NCBI GenBank assembly: GCA_963921795.1
Contig: OY997643.1
Coordinates: forward strand, 69,978,838-70,042,837
Length of the DNA stretch: 64,000 nt
Source of the DNA: Nannobrachium achirus
Taxonomy: Eukaryota > Chordata > Actinopteri > Myctophiformes > Myctophidae
Reading direction: 5' to 3'
Shown: in pieces, positions 12,353 to 39,406 of the stretch
Position numbering within the stretch: the first letter of the stretch is position 1
Layout: every line of letters begins with the position of its first letter
Notes under the pieces: model-generated
Told to the model about the DNA's origin: nothing
The model's database searches: none
Seen by the model: the letters and a program-made list of their open reading frames with translations, nothing else
Position numbers and translations under genes: made by a program

Positions 12353-12872
12353 CAGGGGTTTTCAAAGTGGGTGACGCAAGATAATTTGATAATATTTGGA
12401 ATTTATTTGGACACATGAAAAAATATTTAGTATCATTTTAAACTTGAAGTACAAAGTTATTTTCAGTCAGTTCTAACCAGAATGGCTGTCATCTCAACGT
12501 TTTCCTCGCAGCATAATCACTAAAATATTGTCACTGTCGGGCAGAAACCTCGCATTTCCAAGTTTCAAATGTGTACATCTTTTGGTAAAGCAAAGCCCTG
12601 CTTCATCATACAAGACTGTCACACAAAACTAGTGAAAACAGCTGATCTATTTGCGATGCGAGGCGTTGTGTGCTTGTAGATTTGCCGTTTTCACTAGTTT
12701 AGTACATTTTATAGATGATAAATACAAAACGAACGGTTTTGGACATACAAGGTTTCCACACGACAACGACGCGATATACTATAAATATAAGGTGCTGGGA
12801 GTGAAAATTATAATGCCTCGGATTAAATAAATATTTATGGGGTTCCCTGAGACAAAAGTTTGAGAACCCCTG
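12353..12872. mobile_element. hAT-type MITE of the 7879 family, inverted orientation
   Basis: Ends CAGGGGTTTTCAAAG and TTTGAGAACCCCTG, with CTAGA in both flanks. The hairpin module at about 12630-12698 has an eroded left arm (AGCTGATCTATTTGCG) and an intact right arm. Confidence 0.65.
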
Positions 12873-13313
12873 CTCTAGAGAAGTACAACGGAAGGAGCTA
12901 AAGACACCACACACGTGTCAATGGTTCAAGGCTGCTTCTGAAATAAAAGAGAGAAAACTCCTCCTAGCGCCCTGCCTTCACACTTACTTCCTGTAAGTGA
13001 GTGTGTGAGAGGGAGAGAGAGAGACTGATGTGTTCCTCGTGATGTGGCCGACAGCTTAGGAAGCACATGACTGTACAATGACCGTAGTTCAAACCTCATT
13101 GGCCCACTGACACAGAACCCTGCACGCACAATATTGTAGGTTAATGTTTGTAATAGGCTTGTCTACACAGAGCCACATTTATCTCGTACACAATTTGTAC
13201 ACAGTACAACTTTTGCTGCAACTCAGAATGAAAAAGATATGAGTGGAGTGAGTTTTGTGTGTTGATGTAAGGTTCCTGATTTTGTCATTTTTTCTCTCGA
13301 CAGCTTTGACAAA

Positions 13314-21169
<7,856 letters not shown>

Positions 21170-21297
21170 TGGGGGATTTGGACCTCGTCTTCTCTCTCCT
21201 CTCTGGCTCTCTGGAACTCCCTGGCTAGAGTTAAACATCCACCGTGTCACCTTCCTACTGGTCTTCCTCCTCCCTTTGCCACTGTTCATTCCATCAC

Positions 21298-21326
<29 letters not shown>
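21298..21326. repeat. (CA)n microsatellite
   Basis: About 14 CA units about 130 bases after the rab7a stop codon. Confidence 0.9.
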
Positions 21327-21330
<4 letters not shown>

Positions 21331-21383
21331 CCGCGCACTTACTTCACACAATAACCACTTAAGTCCGACACCGTCATGCAACC

Positions 21384-21454
21384 AAACGGCTGATCTACAA
21401 GCCCAACGGCGCGTTGTTGCGACGACGTGTCGTGAGCTCGTAGATCTGCCGTTT
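21384..21454. repeat. Stand-alone hairpin-module copy
   Basis: Arms AAACGGCTGATCTACAAGC and GAGCTCGTAGATCTGCCGTTT with a GC-rich apex. No hAT or TTAA element ends were seen around it, unlike most other copies. It lies in the inferred rab7a 3' UTR. Confidence 0.7.
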
Positions 21455-22145
21455 TCCGCTGCACAACACTGGCCTGCGATGTATGTGTGGAAATGAAGCA
21501 TAATCATCATCACAGGCCTTGGTTATCTTTGAGGATTTCCGCCTCTTAACGACATGCCGGGTGTTAATGTGGTTAATAGTACGTTAGCGTTTGGCTGGCA
21601 AATCCAGTTCCCAAAGATCACACGAGAGAAGAATGACACCCCTCCTCCCCACACTCAGTCTCCGACTCACTGAGTGACGTCCCCACCCTGTCCAGTCCTA
21701 TGCCTGACTGTACCCCCTGTCTCTCTCACACCGAGGGGGTCAGATGATGGAGCCATGTTTTAACCAGTGCAATTATAGGAGCTCTAGACGGGACTGGCTG
21801 GCGTTTTGTAAATGTGAGACGCTGTCGGCTAAGGTCGGCATCCTACTTTACTCTTTATTCCTTATTTTATGTTCCTCAGAAATGTTTTGCTTTTCTGTTG
21901 TTGCCTACCTGTGTAGAAATAATCAAGCTTAACTACAGTATATAGATATTATATATATATATTTTAATTGGCTGGTGATGTTATTTCTCGAGCCAATCTG
22001 AAACACATTTGTTCTTGCACTTTTTGTTTTTTTTGCCTTTAAATGTCGTAGAGAGATGACTGATTTTTTGGGCGATGTCTGCTACCGCACACTCATTTCT
22101 TTTTTTTGCAAGCTTCAAATTCCAACTCGTAAATTCGCTAGAGCA

Positions 22146-22617
22146 TACATGGGCAACTGGCGGCCCGGGGGCCACATGCGGCCACCCACCTTAACTTAAT
22201 GCGGCCCGTAGGTTAATACTGGAACACTGATATGTTATTGATTTCAGCTGTTACAATTCCGTCAGCTTAATGACTAGTAGTATTAATTTCACATATATAA
22301 AATATATACATATATAAAAACACATTTGGTTATATACTCATGTTAACTTCATGAACTTAAATACAAATAGCCTACATTGGACATAAAAAAACAAACATTT
22401 TAAATCAAAATGTTACATTTCAGGATTAAAAAAGAACAAAAAAATAATTCAGGATTCCAATTCAAAAGAAGCAAAAATAGCAGATCTACAAGCTCAAAAC
22501 ACATCGCAGTATGAGATACTAGAATGACGTAGGACGTAGCAATATGCAATGTGGCCCTCTGGAGTGAAGGTGGAAATATAGTGGCCCTCGCCATCATCAA
22601 AGTTGCCCACCCCTGCA
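22146..22617. mobile_element. hAT-type MITE, GGGCAACT tips
   Basis: Ends TACATGGGCAACT and AGTTGCCCACCCCTGCA, with GCGGCCCGGGGGCC near the left tip. Flanks CTAGAGCA / CTAGAGGA are a 7-of-8 target duplication. A single hairpin arm (GCAGATCTACAAGCTC) is at about 22479-22494. Confidence 0.7.
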
Positions 22618-23205
22618 CTAGAGGATCCATTGAACACTTTGGTGATTGTATTACCCATGCCCATACAAGTTTATGCACCGACGAGTTTATTGAATCTCAA
22701 CACCGCGTAAGAAATAGAACTATGCCCTTGTAGTCGTTAACAAGAAAAGCCGATGACGCTAACGGTGTAAAACATGAATGATTACATTTCCTGAGATATT
22801 AATACTATTTGCCTTTTTATGTAACATTACTTGTACTGCTTACTATACTGCTGTATGTGTCGTGTCCTTTTGTCGGAGGTCCTCTTTCGATGCTATGTAA
22901 TTACCAGATGTCACCAACACCCAGCAGCATATCATTGTCCCCACCTTCATATCATATGTCTGTTGCTGTCATCTATGCTTGTAGCTCAGGTTGGCAAAGT
23001 ACTTAATATTACTTTTTAACAGATTGTGTATTATGGTGTGAAGATGGTACAGATACAAAAAGGCTTGCGGATTAAAAACTGAAATGAAAGTTCTCTTTCC
23101 GTCTTAAAGAAAAGAGCAGATTTCTGCCCTGGTAAACTCCTTTTCCTTATAGAAAAAGAATCACTGCGATGCCAATGATGTTGTCAAAAAAATATTGGGA
23201 TGTCA

Positions 23206-23211
23206 AATAAA
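23206..23211 (+). terminator. rab7a: Polyadenylation hexamer, probable rab7a
   Basis: AATAAA in context TGTCAAATAAAGTTCTTG. Position-based assignment. Confidence 0.4.
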
Positions 23212-23225
23212 GTTCTTGAATATAT

Positions 23226-24279
23226 CACTTGTCTAGAATCAGGTGATGCTGTGATTTCTGTAAATTAACTATCATTTCAGGTTGTCTCTGAGGTTAAATG
23301 TTTTAGAGAAGGTTTTACTGCTTTCTTTTGTTCTAGCGAAAGTATTTTTAGTGTCTAAAAATACATAGTCTGGGATCACTTCACTTTTCGGGCTTGTAAC
23401 CGGTCTGGACTGGAGTGGAAACCACAACACGTCATGTTGTAGTACTCAAAGGACTACAATTTGGCCGGAACTATCCACCGGAAACAGTTTTAACCCAAAA
23501 TACTACCCCTGCACTCAAGGACATACTTTTAGGGCCTACCTAATAAAGTCCTTGATGCGGAGTAGTTTTGCTTTTGAAAAAATTGTTTGGTATATGCATC
23601 TTTTTTTTAGTCCAACTCGTAGCGACTGGAAAGACTACACTAGGCTACTCGAGCATTTTAAAAGGGATTGGGGAAACAAACGGAGGGAACCAAATCAGAG
23701 AAACGCCGCTTCTTCTAGTGGTTTCCGCGTTGGGCGGAAACCAAACGGGCTGTTGTGAACTTTCTCTCAGAAAGCCTGGTGGGCGAGGTTAAAAAATACA
23801 TATTTAGCCACTTGGATGCATGCCCCCACTCACTGGAATCAAAATCCTTTTATGTCTTAGTTGCAGAAGAGAAGTCAAAAACACTTGAGATGCAACCTCT
23901 CTAGTTGCCCACTTGGTGTCGCTGTAGCCTGTAGTTAATAAAGAAATATAAAGGTATTATTTTTAGGATAGAATGCTACGTTATTTGTTATGTAAGGTAT
24001 TCATAATGTTCTTCTCTACTGTATGTTTTATAAATACGACTGCTGCTAGACTATTAATATCTAAACTTCAGATGTAATCGATGCTATAACTCAATATAAC
24101 TCTTAAATAAGCAAGTTATAAATGAATTATGAATTACAAATAAAATAATTAGGCCTATAAGTGCCTGCATGTAAGTAAAAAAAACAACAACAAAAAACAT
24201 GGGGCAAAACTCTAAATAATTACAAAAAATGTAATTAAAAACCGTTCACCACGACGACCTATAACGAGTCACAGGATTC
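23226..24279. other. Intergenic DNA between rab7a and arpc4
   Basis: Contains a fragment (about 23795-23832, TATTTAGCCACTTGGATGCA) of the inner part of the 3564 MITE. The frames at 23552-23792 show no family resemblance. Confidence 0.4.
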
Positions 24280-24379
24280 GATGGGTCACCAATGTCGGTG
24301 TAACTCCGCGGACGGAAAAGCTCTGTCCGGCGGTGTCACGTCAACTTCCGCCTCCCGCCGCTCCGCTGCTTGCAGAGAC
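24280..24379 (+). promoter_or_regulatory. arpc4: arpc4 core promoter / 5' UTR
   Basis: GC-rich stretch with ACTTCCGC (ETS-like) and CACGTCA just upstream of the ATG. No TATA box. Typical of a TATA-less housekeeping promoter; inferred from sequence and position. Confidence 0.4.
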
Positions 24380-31662
<7,283 letters not shown>

Positions 31663-31833
31663 GAGAACACACCAACATTCCGTACGCTATGAACCGTACC
31701 TTCACCACGGATCGGAGACGTCTTTTCGCAGGGCAGAGCAAATATGATCATGCATCTGAATTTGACAAACATAAACAGTACAGTACCTGACCCATGGGAC
31801 CTTTGGCTTGGGGTGAATTTCCCATCATCATCA

Positions 31834-32473
31834 TTAAAGGCATAGTTCACCCCCCAACATATTTTTCTCTATCTATTACTCACCCCATGAGACTTGAATT
31901 CGTGGATATTTTTTTGTTTTTGTCGCATTCCTAAGCAAATAATTTGATGACCAGTGGTTCCCTATGGCAAGGGTTCCCAAATGTTTTTGGCTCGGGGCAC
32001 CCCTATGAAGATCTTTTTCATCCGAGGCACCCCTACATTATTATATTCCTAATTTTCACACCCAGCACCTTATATTTATAGCATATTTTAGCGATTATGT
32101 TGCGAGGAAAGCAAGATAATAGCAATTTTGGTTAGAACTGACTGAAAATAAGTTTGTACTTCCAGTTTAAAATGATTCCTAATAAAGTTGTGTCCAAATA
32201 AATTCCAAATATTATCAAATTATCTTTAGGCGCCCCTGGACTGCCGTCACGTCACCCCAGGGTGCCCCGTCACCCACTTTGAAAACCCCTGCCCTATGGA
32301 GACACAACGAGCCTGCTTTGTTCCCTATGGAGACGCAAAGAGCCTCCTCAAAAGAGTCTCCTAAATTATTGGATTAGGAATGTGACATAAACAAACACAA
32401 AGAAAAATCCATGAATTCAAGTTTCCATGGGGTGAGTAATCGATAGAAAGGTGAAGGTGAACGTTTACTTTAA
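31834..32473. mobile_element. TTAA palindromic MITE (GTTCACC family), interrupted
   Basis: TTAAAGGCATAGTTCACC at the left; GGTGAACGTTTACTTTAA at the right. Arms share TATTACTCACCCCATG with the 5385 copy. Split by a hAT insertion at 31968-32291. Confidence 0.7.
31968..32291. mobile_element. hAT-type MITE of the 7879 family with perfect duplication
   Basis: Ends CAAGGGTTCCCAAATG and TTTGAAAACCCCTG. CCCTATGG duplicated exactly (31960-31967, 32292-32299). Shorter than the 7879 copy; it lacks the hairpin module. Confidence 0.85.
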
Positions 32474-32726
32474 GATGCTCCTCTGTACACAGGTATCCAT
32501 GTTTGTACATAATGAATATTCACACCCTCTCTGAATTCTGCCCATGGAACAAAATATAAAAAGAATCTGGGGCAGGTCCTTTTAAATATAACCTTGCTCA
32601 ATATTAATGGACACAGGGATTTATTGTTTTTATTTCAGATAATTTAAATATTGTTTTTTCTTTTTTTTCTATATATAAATATTATATGCACATTATGTAT
32701 TTTTTTGTTACAACAGAACTTGAAAC

Positions 32727-33362
32727 TTAAAGGGATATTTCACTTTCCTTTTGGTCATTTCATCGTCTAATCAGGCCTTCATGAACACCCTGAACAGATT
32801 TTAATTTGCTTCATTCAATATTTAGATATTTGATGTAAATGTTATCAGGAGGCTTGATCTAGAGCCGCTCCCCATACACACCCATTGTAACTTCAAATTC
32901 CATTTTAACCATGATAGATCGATTAAAAATAACCATTATTTTTTCTGGTGACTCATACTACCCTCCTAATACGTGAGCAGACCGTGTTTTTTCGATAACG
33001 TTTTTCATTTATTTCTTCTAATTCTTTGGGAAAATGGAAAAAAGTTAATACAAAGATTAATTATTAAAAATAAATGGAAAAAGTTATCAAAAACACAGCC
33101 TGCTCGCATATTAGGAGGGTATTATGAGTCACCAGAAAAAAATAGTGGGTGTTTTTGATGAATCTAGCATGGTTAAAATGGAGTTTGAAGTTACAATGGG
33201 TGTGTATGTGGAGATATCCTGGGCCTGGAGGGCCTGGTAACATTTACATTAAATATCTAAATATTGAATGAATCAAATTAAAATCTGTCCAGGGTGTTCA
33301 TAAAAGCCTGATTAGACGATAAAATGAACAAAAGTTCTTTTGAAAGTGGAATATCCCTTTAA
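32727..33362. mobile_element. Long TTAA-flanked palindromic MITE
   Basis: TTAAAGGGATATTTCACTTT at the left and its complement ending CCCTTTAA at the right. Arms of about 290 bases hold GTCTAATCAGGC and CAGACTGTGTTTTT-type inner pairs. Nearly the whole 636 bases fold back. Confidence 0.75.
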
Positions 33363-33764
33363 GGACAAAGAATTGGTGCACAGTGCACACGTTTCTCGTC
33401 TACGTGTACAGAGTAGACCCCATTGTAGATGGAAGTAATTAAGGATTATGATGATGACGGGGTGAAAAATAAATACCTTTATCACTTGTGTATGTTGTTT
33501 TTTGTTTTTAATCTGTCATTTTTACTAGTAACATATCGATCTTTTCTTACTGTACAACAGGGCCTTGTTGGGTTTTTTGTATGCGTCCATAAATCTCCTA
33601 TGAAAGTTAGAAATATTTACTGTATTTTTCTTTGGTGATGTATCAATCTGTTCTTGTAAAAGAAACATACTTTTGAAAACTGACTTTTGTGAAATATTTC
33701 ATTAATTGATAATACAATGTGTTCTCAGCCATAATGTATAGAATATACACTTTTTTAAAAGAAA

Positions 33765-33952
33765 ATATTTTGGGCTTTTTGCCTTTATTGATAGGACAGT
33801 AGACTGACAGGAAATGGGGGGACACGTGACACGTGGCAAAGGTCGTCCGGATGGGGAATCGAACCGGCGATGCCGCCAGGCATCCATGCCTATGTGGCAA
33901 TGCCTAAGTGGTATGCGCCCGGACCAGAAGGCCAGCGGGCGCCCCTATACGC
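33765..33952 (-). mobile_element. tRNA-derived SINE
   Basis: On the minus strand: GGTTCGATTCCC (pol III B box), then ACCTTTGCCACGTG, CCCCATTTCCTGTCAG and CTATCAATAAAGGC. The same body occurs on the plus strand at 63631. Typical tRNA-head SINE. Confidence 0.7.
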
Positions 33953-34087
33953 TTGTTTTTTGTCTTTTTGAGAATAAAACGAAATAACGCAAGAGTTATG
34001 CAGCCCTTAAGATGAAAACGATTTAGAACCACTGGTCTATTATCAACTACTATTAGTGGAGCGAGCATAATGCACTTTTATTTAACC

Positions 34088-34545
34088 CAACAGTTCTCAA
34101 ACTTTGGTGCAAGGACCCCCCAAAATGTGTTTGGCTACAGATCCTCCATCTGATTATTTTGTGCCAGGTACAAGCTAGCAGCGTCGTACACAGTCATTCT
34201 GCAAGCTTGTAGATCCCTTTTTAGGTAGGCTATTTTGACCAAAGTACAGTGAAGGTCAAGTTCATGTTGTAAGTGTTTAAATGTCTGAAAATAGTCAAAA
34301 CACACATTAAGATGAATCCAACCACACTGATGGGTTCTGTCAATCAAGTCTATGAAGTTATATATGAAAAAGTTGAATCTGCACACAATTCTATACAATA
34401 TGTGGTGGGGGTCCCTGCTTCATCTCTCTCTCAGCTAAGGGGTCCCTGCTTCATCTCTGTCTCAGCTAAGGGGTCCCTGCTTCATCTATCTCAGCTGGGG
34501 TCCCTTGCTGCTTCATCTCAGCTGGGGTCCTTCGCCTGAAAGACG
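34088..34545. mobile_element. hAT fragment with tandem GGGGTCCCTGCTTCATCT
   Basis: Opens CAACAGTTCTCAAAC, contains a single hairpin right arm (CAAGCTTGTAGATC, 34203-34216), and ends with three to four tandem 28-35 base units (34410-34530) like the right part of the 35570/36178 elements. Confidence 0.5.
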
Positions 34546-34917
34546 CTGAAGACCTGCTCTACAGGAATCTAACGCTCAGGCACATTTATTGTCCCATCAC
34601 ACGATAAGAGGTGTTTATTTTCCCAGACCATACAATCTGTCAACATTTGCAGGTTTCAAAGAGAAAAGAGAAGAAATGAAAACAAGTCAAATAGCAGGAA
34701 AGCCCAGTCAAATCTAACATGCAGAGGGTTGGTATTATGTGTCTGTCAACAGTTACATCTAACTCCCAGGAGGGGGCAGCGTTTGACAACTGTGATGATA
34801 AAACATTTGAGTACTTCTAACTGTTCTAAGTTCTTCTTCCAATCACCTTTTACTTTCTCACGTGCGTGTGCTTGTGTGTGTTTGCCAGACCCAGGGGGTC
34901 GGCCTACATAAGGCTTT

Positions 34918-34944
34918 GTCGGTCTGTCGGTCGGTCGGTCGGTC
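34918..34944. repeat. (GGTC)n short tandem repeat
   Basis: Five to six GGTC/TGTC units. Confidence 0.7.
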
Positions 34945-35077
34945 CCTCTTTTCCTCAGTGTGCCTGTGTTTGCCTCTGACTGCTCATCTGCCCCTCCCTT
35001 CCCTTGCTCGGCTGATTGCCTTGAGTGCCGTCACCTGTACGGGACCAGCTGAGTTGAGTTGGCTGACGAGCTGCTGA

Positions 35078-35418
35078 GACTATAAATTCCTGTGTGTTCA
35101 TGTGTTAGTTCAGTGCTGCAAAACATTTGCCCCACAGCCATACTAGTGAAAACAGCCCATCTACAAGCTCACAAACATTTCCAGCTGCTCAGCCTATAAA
35201 ATCCTGTGTGTTCATGTGTTAGTTCAGTGCCATACTAGTCAAAACAGCCGATCTACAAGCTCACTACGCTTTGTTGCTGAGACTATAAAATCCTGTGTGT
35301 TCATGTGTTAGTTCAGTGCCATACTAGTGAAAACAGCCGATCTACAAGCTCACTACGCTTTGTTGCTGAGACTATAAAATCCTGTGTGTTCATGTGTTAG
35401 TTCAGTGCCATACTAGTT
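35078..35418. repeat. About 90-bp tandem array carrying a hairpin half-arm
   Basis: Three to four units of 'cctgtgtgttcatgtgttag', 'cagtgccatactagt', 'gccgatctacaagctcac'. Each unit holds the left arm only of the hairpin module. Unit lengths about 84-92 bases; the last two units are almost identical. Confidence 0.75.
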
Positions 35419-35569
35419 TTCATTGCGGGTCTGGCACAACCAGGTGACCTGGTCTAGTTTTGACTCCATAGAGCTCCACACAGATGCAGATGATTAGCCT
35501 ACGGTTGAAGATCCAGTTGGGGAAACGGAAACGGTGCGTCCATGTGTGTGAGTAGTGTTCAACATACCA

Positions 35570-35978
35570 CATGGGTCTTCAACAGGGGGTCCGGGACCCC
35601 TAGGGTCCTCAGAGTTACTACAGGGGGGCCTCCACATATTTGTGTGATAGAAACCTTTTTTCTCCTTTTTTATATTAACCACTTGAACCCTTTAGCGTCC
35701 ATATTCTGAGAACTGTAGCCAAAAATAGCAGATCTACAAGCTCACAACACCAGCTATTTTCGGCAAGTACAGAGTGAAAGGTCAAGTTTATTAAGTATTG
35801 ACGGTTCAAGTGGTTAAATATCTGGAAACACAAATTGACATGAATCCAAAATACACTGATGATTGTGCTGTCAAATGATGAAACTATAAGGAATCTATGA
35901 AAAGGTTGTGGGGGGTCCCTGCTTCATCTCTCTCTCTCAACTAAGGGGTCCTTGGCCTGAAAACGTTGAAGACCCCTG
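35570..35978. mobile_element. hAT-type MITE, GGGTCTTCAAC tips, copy 2
   Basis: CATGGGTCTTCAAC to CGTTGAAGACCCCTG. Flanks ACATACCA / ACATACCG (7 of 8). The hairpin module is reduced to its left arm (35726-35744) followed by CAGCTATTTT. Confidence 0.75.
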
Positions 35979-36177
35979 ACATACCGGATCCAATATGGGT
36001 CCAGAAGTGAATACGAATTGAAATAGAATTAAGCACCTGTCTGTTTTTTTAGGTGTGTGCCAAATGAAGTGGTAGCTGAGTGAGTTAATACAATGGAGGT
36101 CAACTAACTGAGGACTCAAGTGTATATTCTATTTCAGCACGCTAACTTACCAGGAAGAGAACGTCTGTCGTTTAAAT

Positions 36178-36609
36178 CAGGGGTCTTCAACAGGGGGTCC
36201 GGGACCCCTAGGGGGTCCTCAGAGTTACTACAGGGGGTCCTCCAAATCTTTGTGAGATAGAAAGTTTTTTTCCCCCCTCCTTTTGTATATTAACCATTCG
36301 AACCATAGTGTCCATATTGGGAGAACTTTAGCCAACAATTGCAGATCTACAAGCTCACAACGCCTCACAGAGCTTGTAGATTGGCTATTTTCGGCAAAGA
36401 GGTTTGGTGTAGCAGTCAAGTTTATTAAGTATTGACAGTTCAAGTGGTTAAATATCTGAAAACACAAATGCACATGAATCCAAAATACACTAATGATTGT
36501 GCTGTCAAACAATGAAACTATATGGAATCTATGAAAAGGTTGTGGGGGTCCCTGCTTCATCTCTCTCTCAAATAAGGGGTCCTTGGCCTGAAAACGTTGA
36601 AGACCCCTG
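36178..36609. mobile_element. hAT-type MITE, GGGGTCTTCAAC tips, copy 3
   Basis: CAGGGGTCTTCAAC to GTTGAAGACCCCTG, with GTTTAAAT duplicated exactly on both sides (36170-36177, 36610-36617). Hairpin about 36332-36394 (GCAGATCTACAAGCTCACAA / GAGCTTGTAGATTGGC). Confidence 0.85.
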
Positions 36610-36619
36610 GTTTAAATAA

Positions 36620-37050
36620 CCTAAGGAATTCACACGCATGATGTCATTGGTAGGCAGGTTTCTGAACAGTCCACAGCCCACCTCTGAGTCACAGAGTGAC
36701 ACTACATTAGTGATTAGTGTGACTATTCTCTTGTCTACCTTATGTGGTCCCCAGGTGCCCCCACACATGGCCCCAGGAGTGACTGTAGTCATGGAAGTGA
36801 CTACAGTCACTGCCAAGTTTGGTGCCAACGGTGCATCTGTGGCCCCCAGAGGCCCCTGGGGCCCACACATGGCCCTGTTGTGGCCACTCTGATTGATCTT
36901 TGTGCTAAGTTTGGTGTGGATCAGATCAGTTACTGGCAAGTTAATGTCTCTGTTCCCCTGTGGCACCCAGGACTCCAGGGGCCCTAATGTGGTTCCTGGG
37001 GCCACACTGGGGGCCACACATGGCTGTCATGGCAGACTCCTGAACAGTGT
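36620..37050. repeat. Internally repetitive GGCCCC/CACATGG region
   Basis: Contains inverted and direct repeats of TGGCCCCAG, CACACATGG and AGTGACTGTAGTCA. The open frames on both strands here are low-complexity products. Possibly an old transposon; ends not found. Confidence 0.35.
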
Positions 37051-37070
37051 TTGTGCTTAGTTTGGTGCAT

Positions 37071-37485
37071 ATAGAGCATCGCAGCGGAAGTGGATTCCTG
37101 GGGTCACTTAATATTCCCCATTCATTTTCGCCATAGACTTTTACAAAAATATTTATAACAATTATGTTAAGCCTCGAACCAAGCCATCCAGGATGGAGGT
37201 GAATCATGATCATATAACCTTTTTTTCTATGAAAAGAACATTTTGAAAATCACTAAACAAAGGGTAGTTATTAAATGTAGTATATCAAATAATGTAATAT
37301 TAAAATATGTTTTCACATAGGATCAAAGGTTATATGATCATGATTCACCTCCATCCTGGATGGCTTGGTTTGAGGCTTAACATAATTGTTATAAATATAT
37401 TTGTGACTATATTTGTAGTCTATGGCGAAAATGAATGGGGAATATTAAGTGACCCCAGGAATCCACTTCCGCTGCGACGCTCTAT
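37071..37485. mobile_element. Palindromic MITE, ATAGAGC tips
   Basis: ATAGAGCATCGCAGCGGAAG at the left and CTTCCGCTGCGACGCTCTAT at the right. Arms of about 150 bases pass through ATGATCATGATTCACC. The mirrored frames on the two strands come from the arms. Confidence 0.8.
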
Positions 37486-38840
37486 TGGGGCAACGGTGTG
37501 GCTGTTGGAATAATGCACTTGAACTGAAGGTTTGTTTTTTAGGCTTTATTTCAAAAAGTAAAAGTTATTATTAAGAACTTTTTCACCATCTGATAGAGCT
37601 CATGAAGACCTTTCAAATTATATAAAAAAGTAATATTCACCAAAAATGTCACATAAGCCCTCGATATGTTCTGCCTTGACACTGACCTTTCTCTTTACCA
37701 AAGTTGTACCTGTATGTCAAACAAGTTAAGCTGTCAACAGGCCTCTCAGTGTGTTTGATAAACCTGCTGCTGTAGCTGTTTGTAGCTTTGTGGTGGCGTT
37801 GGAAATTCTGGGTCATATAGCTGAGACAGCCATTTCCTAAGAACAGCTATAGCTGCTCACCACTGAAACCACCTGTGACTTCATCAGCCCCCCCCCCCCC
37901 CCCAGCTAAAGCCTCACTCTCTCGCTCTCTTTCCTTCCTTGCACATAATACATACACTACACTTTCAAACATCCACACATACTGATACCAATATCACCCC
38001 ACACGTTTTGTCTTTTTAGTTAAAATTAAATAACACTTGAGTTACTCCTGTGTGTCAGTTTGCCATGATTGTTGAGCCAGTTCATGACAGTTGTTACGGA
38101 ATAGATTCAAATAGTGGTTCTGTTAATCCTTCAAGTGGATCTTGAGTTGTTCATAAAATGTTTGTTCAGATTCTTTTACATAGAGCTGTAGGAATTACTT
38201 GCCATTAATATAGTGGTCGCAAAGGTATTATAATTGATTGCCAGAGTCCTGTGGTCAGAGTTCTGAGGAATATAAAGTAGTTCTGGTGATTTGGCGGGAC
38301 CCGGGGGCCATTCATTAATAATAGGTGAATCCACAAGACTAGCGTAATTTGTATCGTTGATCTATTTCTATACTGCAGTTTCGTTCAACTTTGAGCCTTC
38401 TGTCTACTATTTCTTTGTGTGTCCAGTATCACTGCCTCCAAAACGACGTGCTTTAACAGCTGATCAGAACGAAACTCCCGCTATATGGTACTGTAGATAT
38501 AGTAGGTCAACAATACAAATGACGCTAGTTTTGTGGATTAATCTATGTTTAATGAGTGGCCCCCGCCAAATGCCCCCCGCCCCATCACAACTACTTCATA
38601 TTCATCAGAAACCGACCAGAACTCTGACCACGGGACTCTGCACCTTGCATCACAGGTCATGAGGTCAGCACACTGGGAACACCTTGCAGCGTTCAGGGTG
38701 GCCCACATCACGCGATGATGACCATGTACTAGAGTCAAGATCCAAAACTCTGCCTTCTTCACATTCATATTTGTTTTTAGGTTTATTTATCGTGATGTTA
38801 TTATTCACTCCTTTGCCCTGTAACTTGTATTTGCATGCAT
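37486..38840. other. Intergenic, no gene recognised
   Basis: Includes a 17-base C run near 37888 and scattered AT-rich DNA. The frame at 38357-38662 has no recognisable domain. Confidence 0.4.
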
Positions 38841-38845
38841 GCAGG

Positions 38846-38847
<2 letters not shown>

Positions 38848-38924
<77 letters not shown>
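38848..38924. repeat. (CA)n microsatellite
   Basis: About 75 bases of CA after GCATGCATGCAGGCACG. Confidence 0.95.
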
Positions 38925-38925
<1 letters not shown>

Positions 38926-39233
38926 TTCATTTGTGCAGCTTGGGATATTTCTTTTTTCTTTTTTAGTTACTAGTTGTGGTTATGGTCAAAGAGACTGTGT
39001 TTACATTTTGGAGGAATTGGCACGTATGAAAAGTCCAAGTTACCATAGAATGAGTTACGTTAACATTAACCCTGAACCCTGTCCCTATTTTGTGCAGGTC
39101 ATTATAGGCAAGCATTTTCAAGACGTTCAAAACAAAAACTATTTTGTTCTAAAAGACCGCAAAAAAATTGATAATTCGTATTATTATTATTTTATCTACC
39201 CATGGAGTCACCAGTGTATGCCGTTTATACAAT

Positions 39234-39377
39234 ATACTTACAGCTGGAAAAGGTCTGCCGAGGCGGAACTCAGGGGAGAAAGGAACATCTTGGAAGGAAG
39301 CAGAGAAGATCGCCCAACACCGAACCAGCTGGAAGAAGTTCATAAATGAAGGAGCAGAAGGGTTTAAGTCAAAGTAA
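39234..39377 (+). mobile_element. Possible LINE reverse-transcriptase C-terminal relic
   Basis: The frame 39168-39377 contains SWKEAEKIAQHRTSWKKFI, which resembles the 'W.eaE..A.dR..Wr.fv' motif near the C-terminus of many LINE polyproteins. Only this fragment is present and it ends in KSK-stop before a poly-G tract. Could be chance. Confidence 0.3.
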
Positions 39378-39387
39378 GTCAAGTGCA

Positions 39388-39406
39388 GGGGGGGGGGGGG
39401 GGGGTG
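39388..39406. repeat. Poly-G tract
   Basis: About 18 consecutive G residues. Confidence 0.85.

Larger units (their letters stand above)
21170..23225 (+). other. rab7a: Inferred rab7a 3' UTR
   Basis: Starts after the TGA. The first good polyadenylation hexamer in a transcript-like context is AATAAA at 23206-23211. The stretch contains a (CA)n tract, a lone hairpin-module copy and a hAT MITE. The 3' end is inferred; an earlier end is possible. Confidence 0.35.
31663..33490 (+). other. arpc4: Inferred arpc4 3' UTR region
   Basis: Follows the TGA at 31660-31662. The AATAAA hexamer at 33468-33473 is a candidate end. Two or three MITEs lie within, so an earlier unrecognised site is possible. Confidence 0.3.

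Noticed and set aside
33840..33870. Functional tRNA gene
   Set aside because: Only a B-box-like GGTTCGATTCCC is present with a SINE body; no cloverleaf or anticodon arm could be drawn. The same holds for 63631-63796.
35078..35418. CRISPR-like direct repeat array
   Set aside because: Repeats are adjacent with no unique spacers, the setting is vertebrate nuclear DNA, and no cas genes are present.
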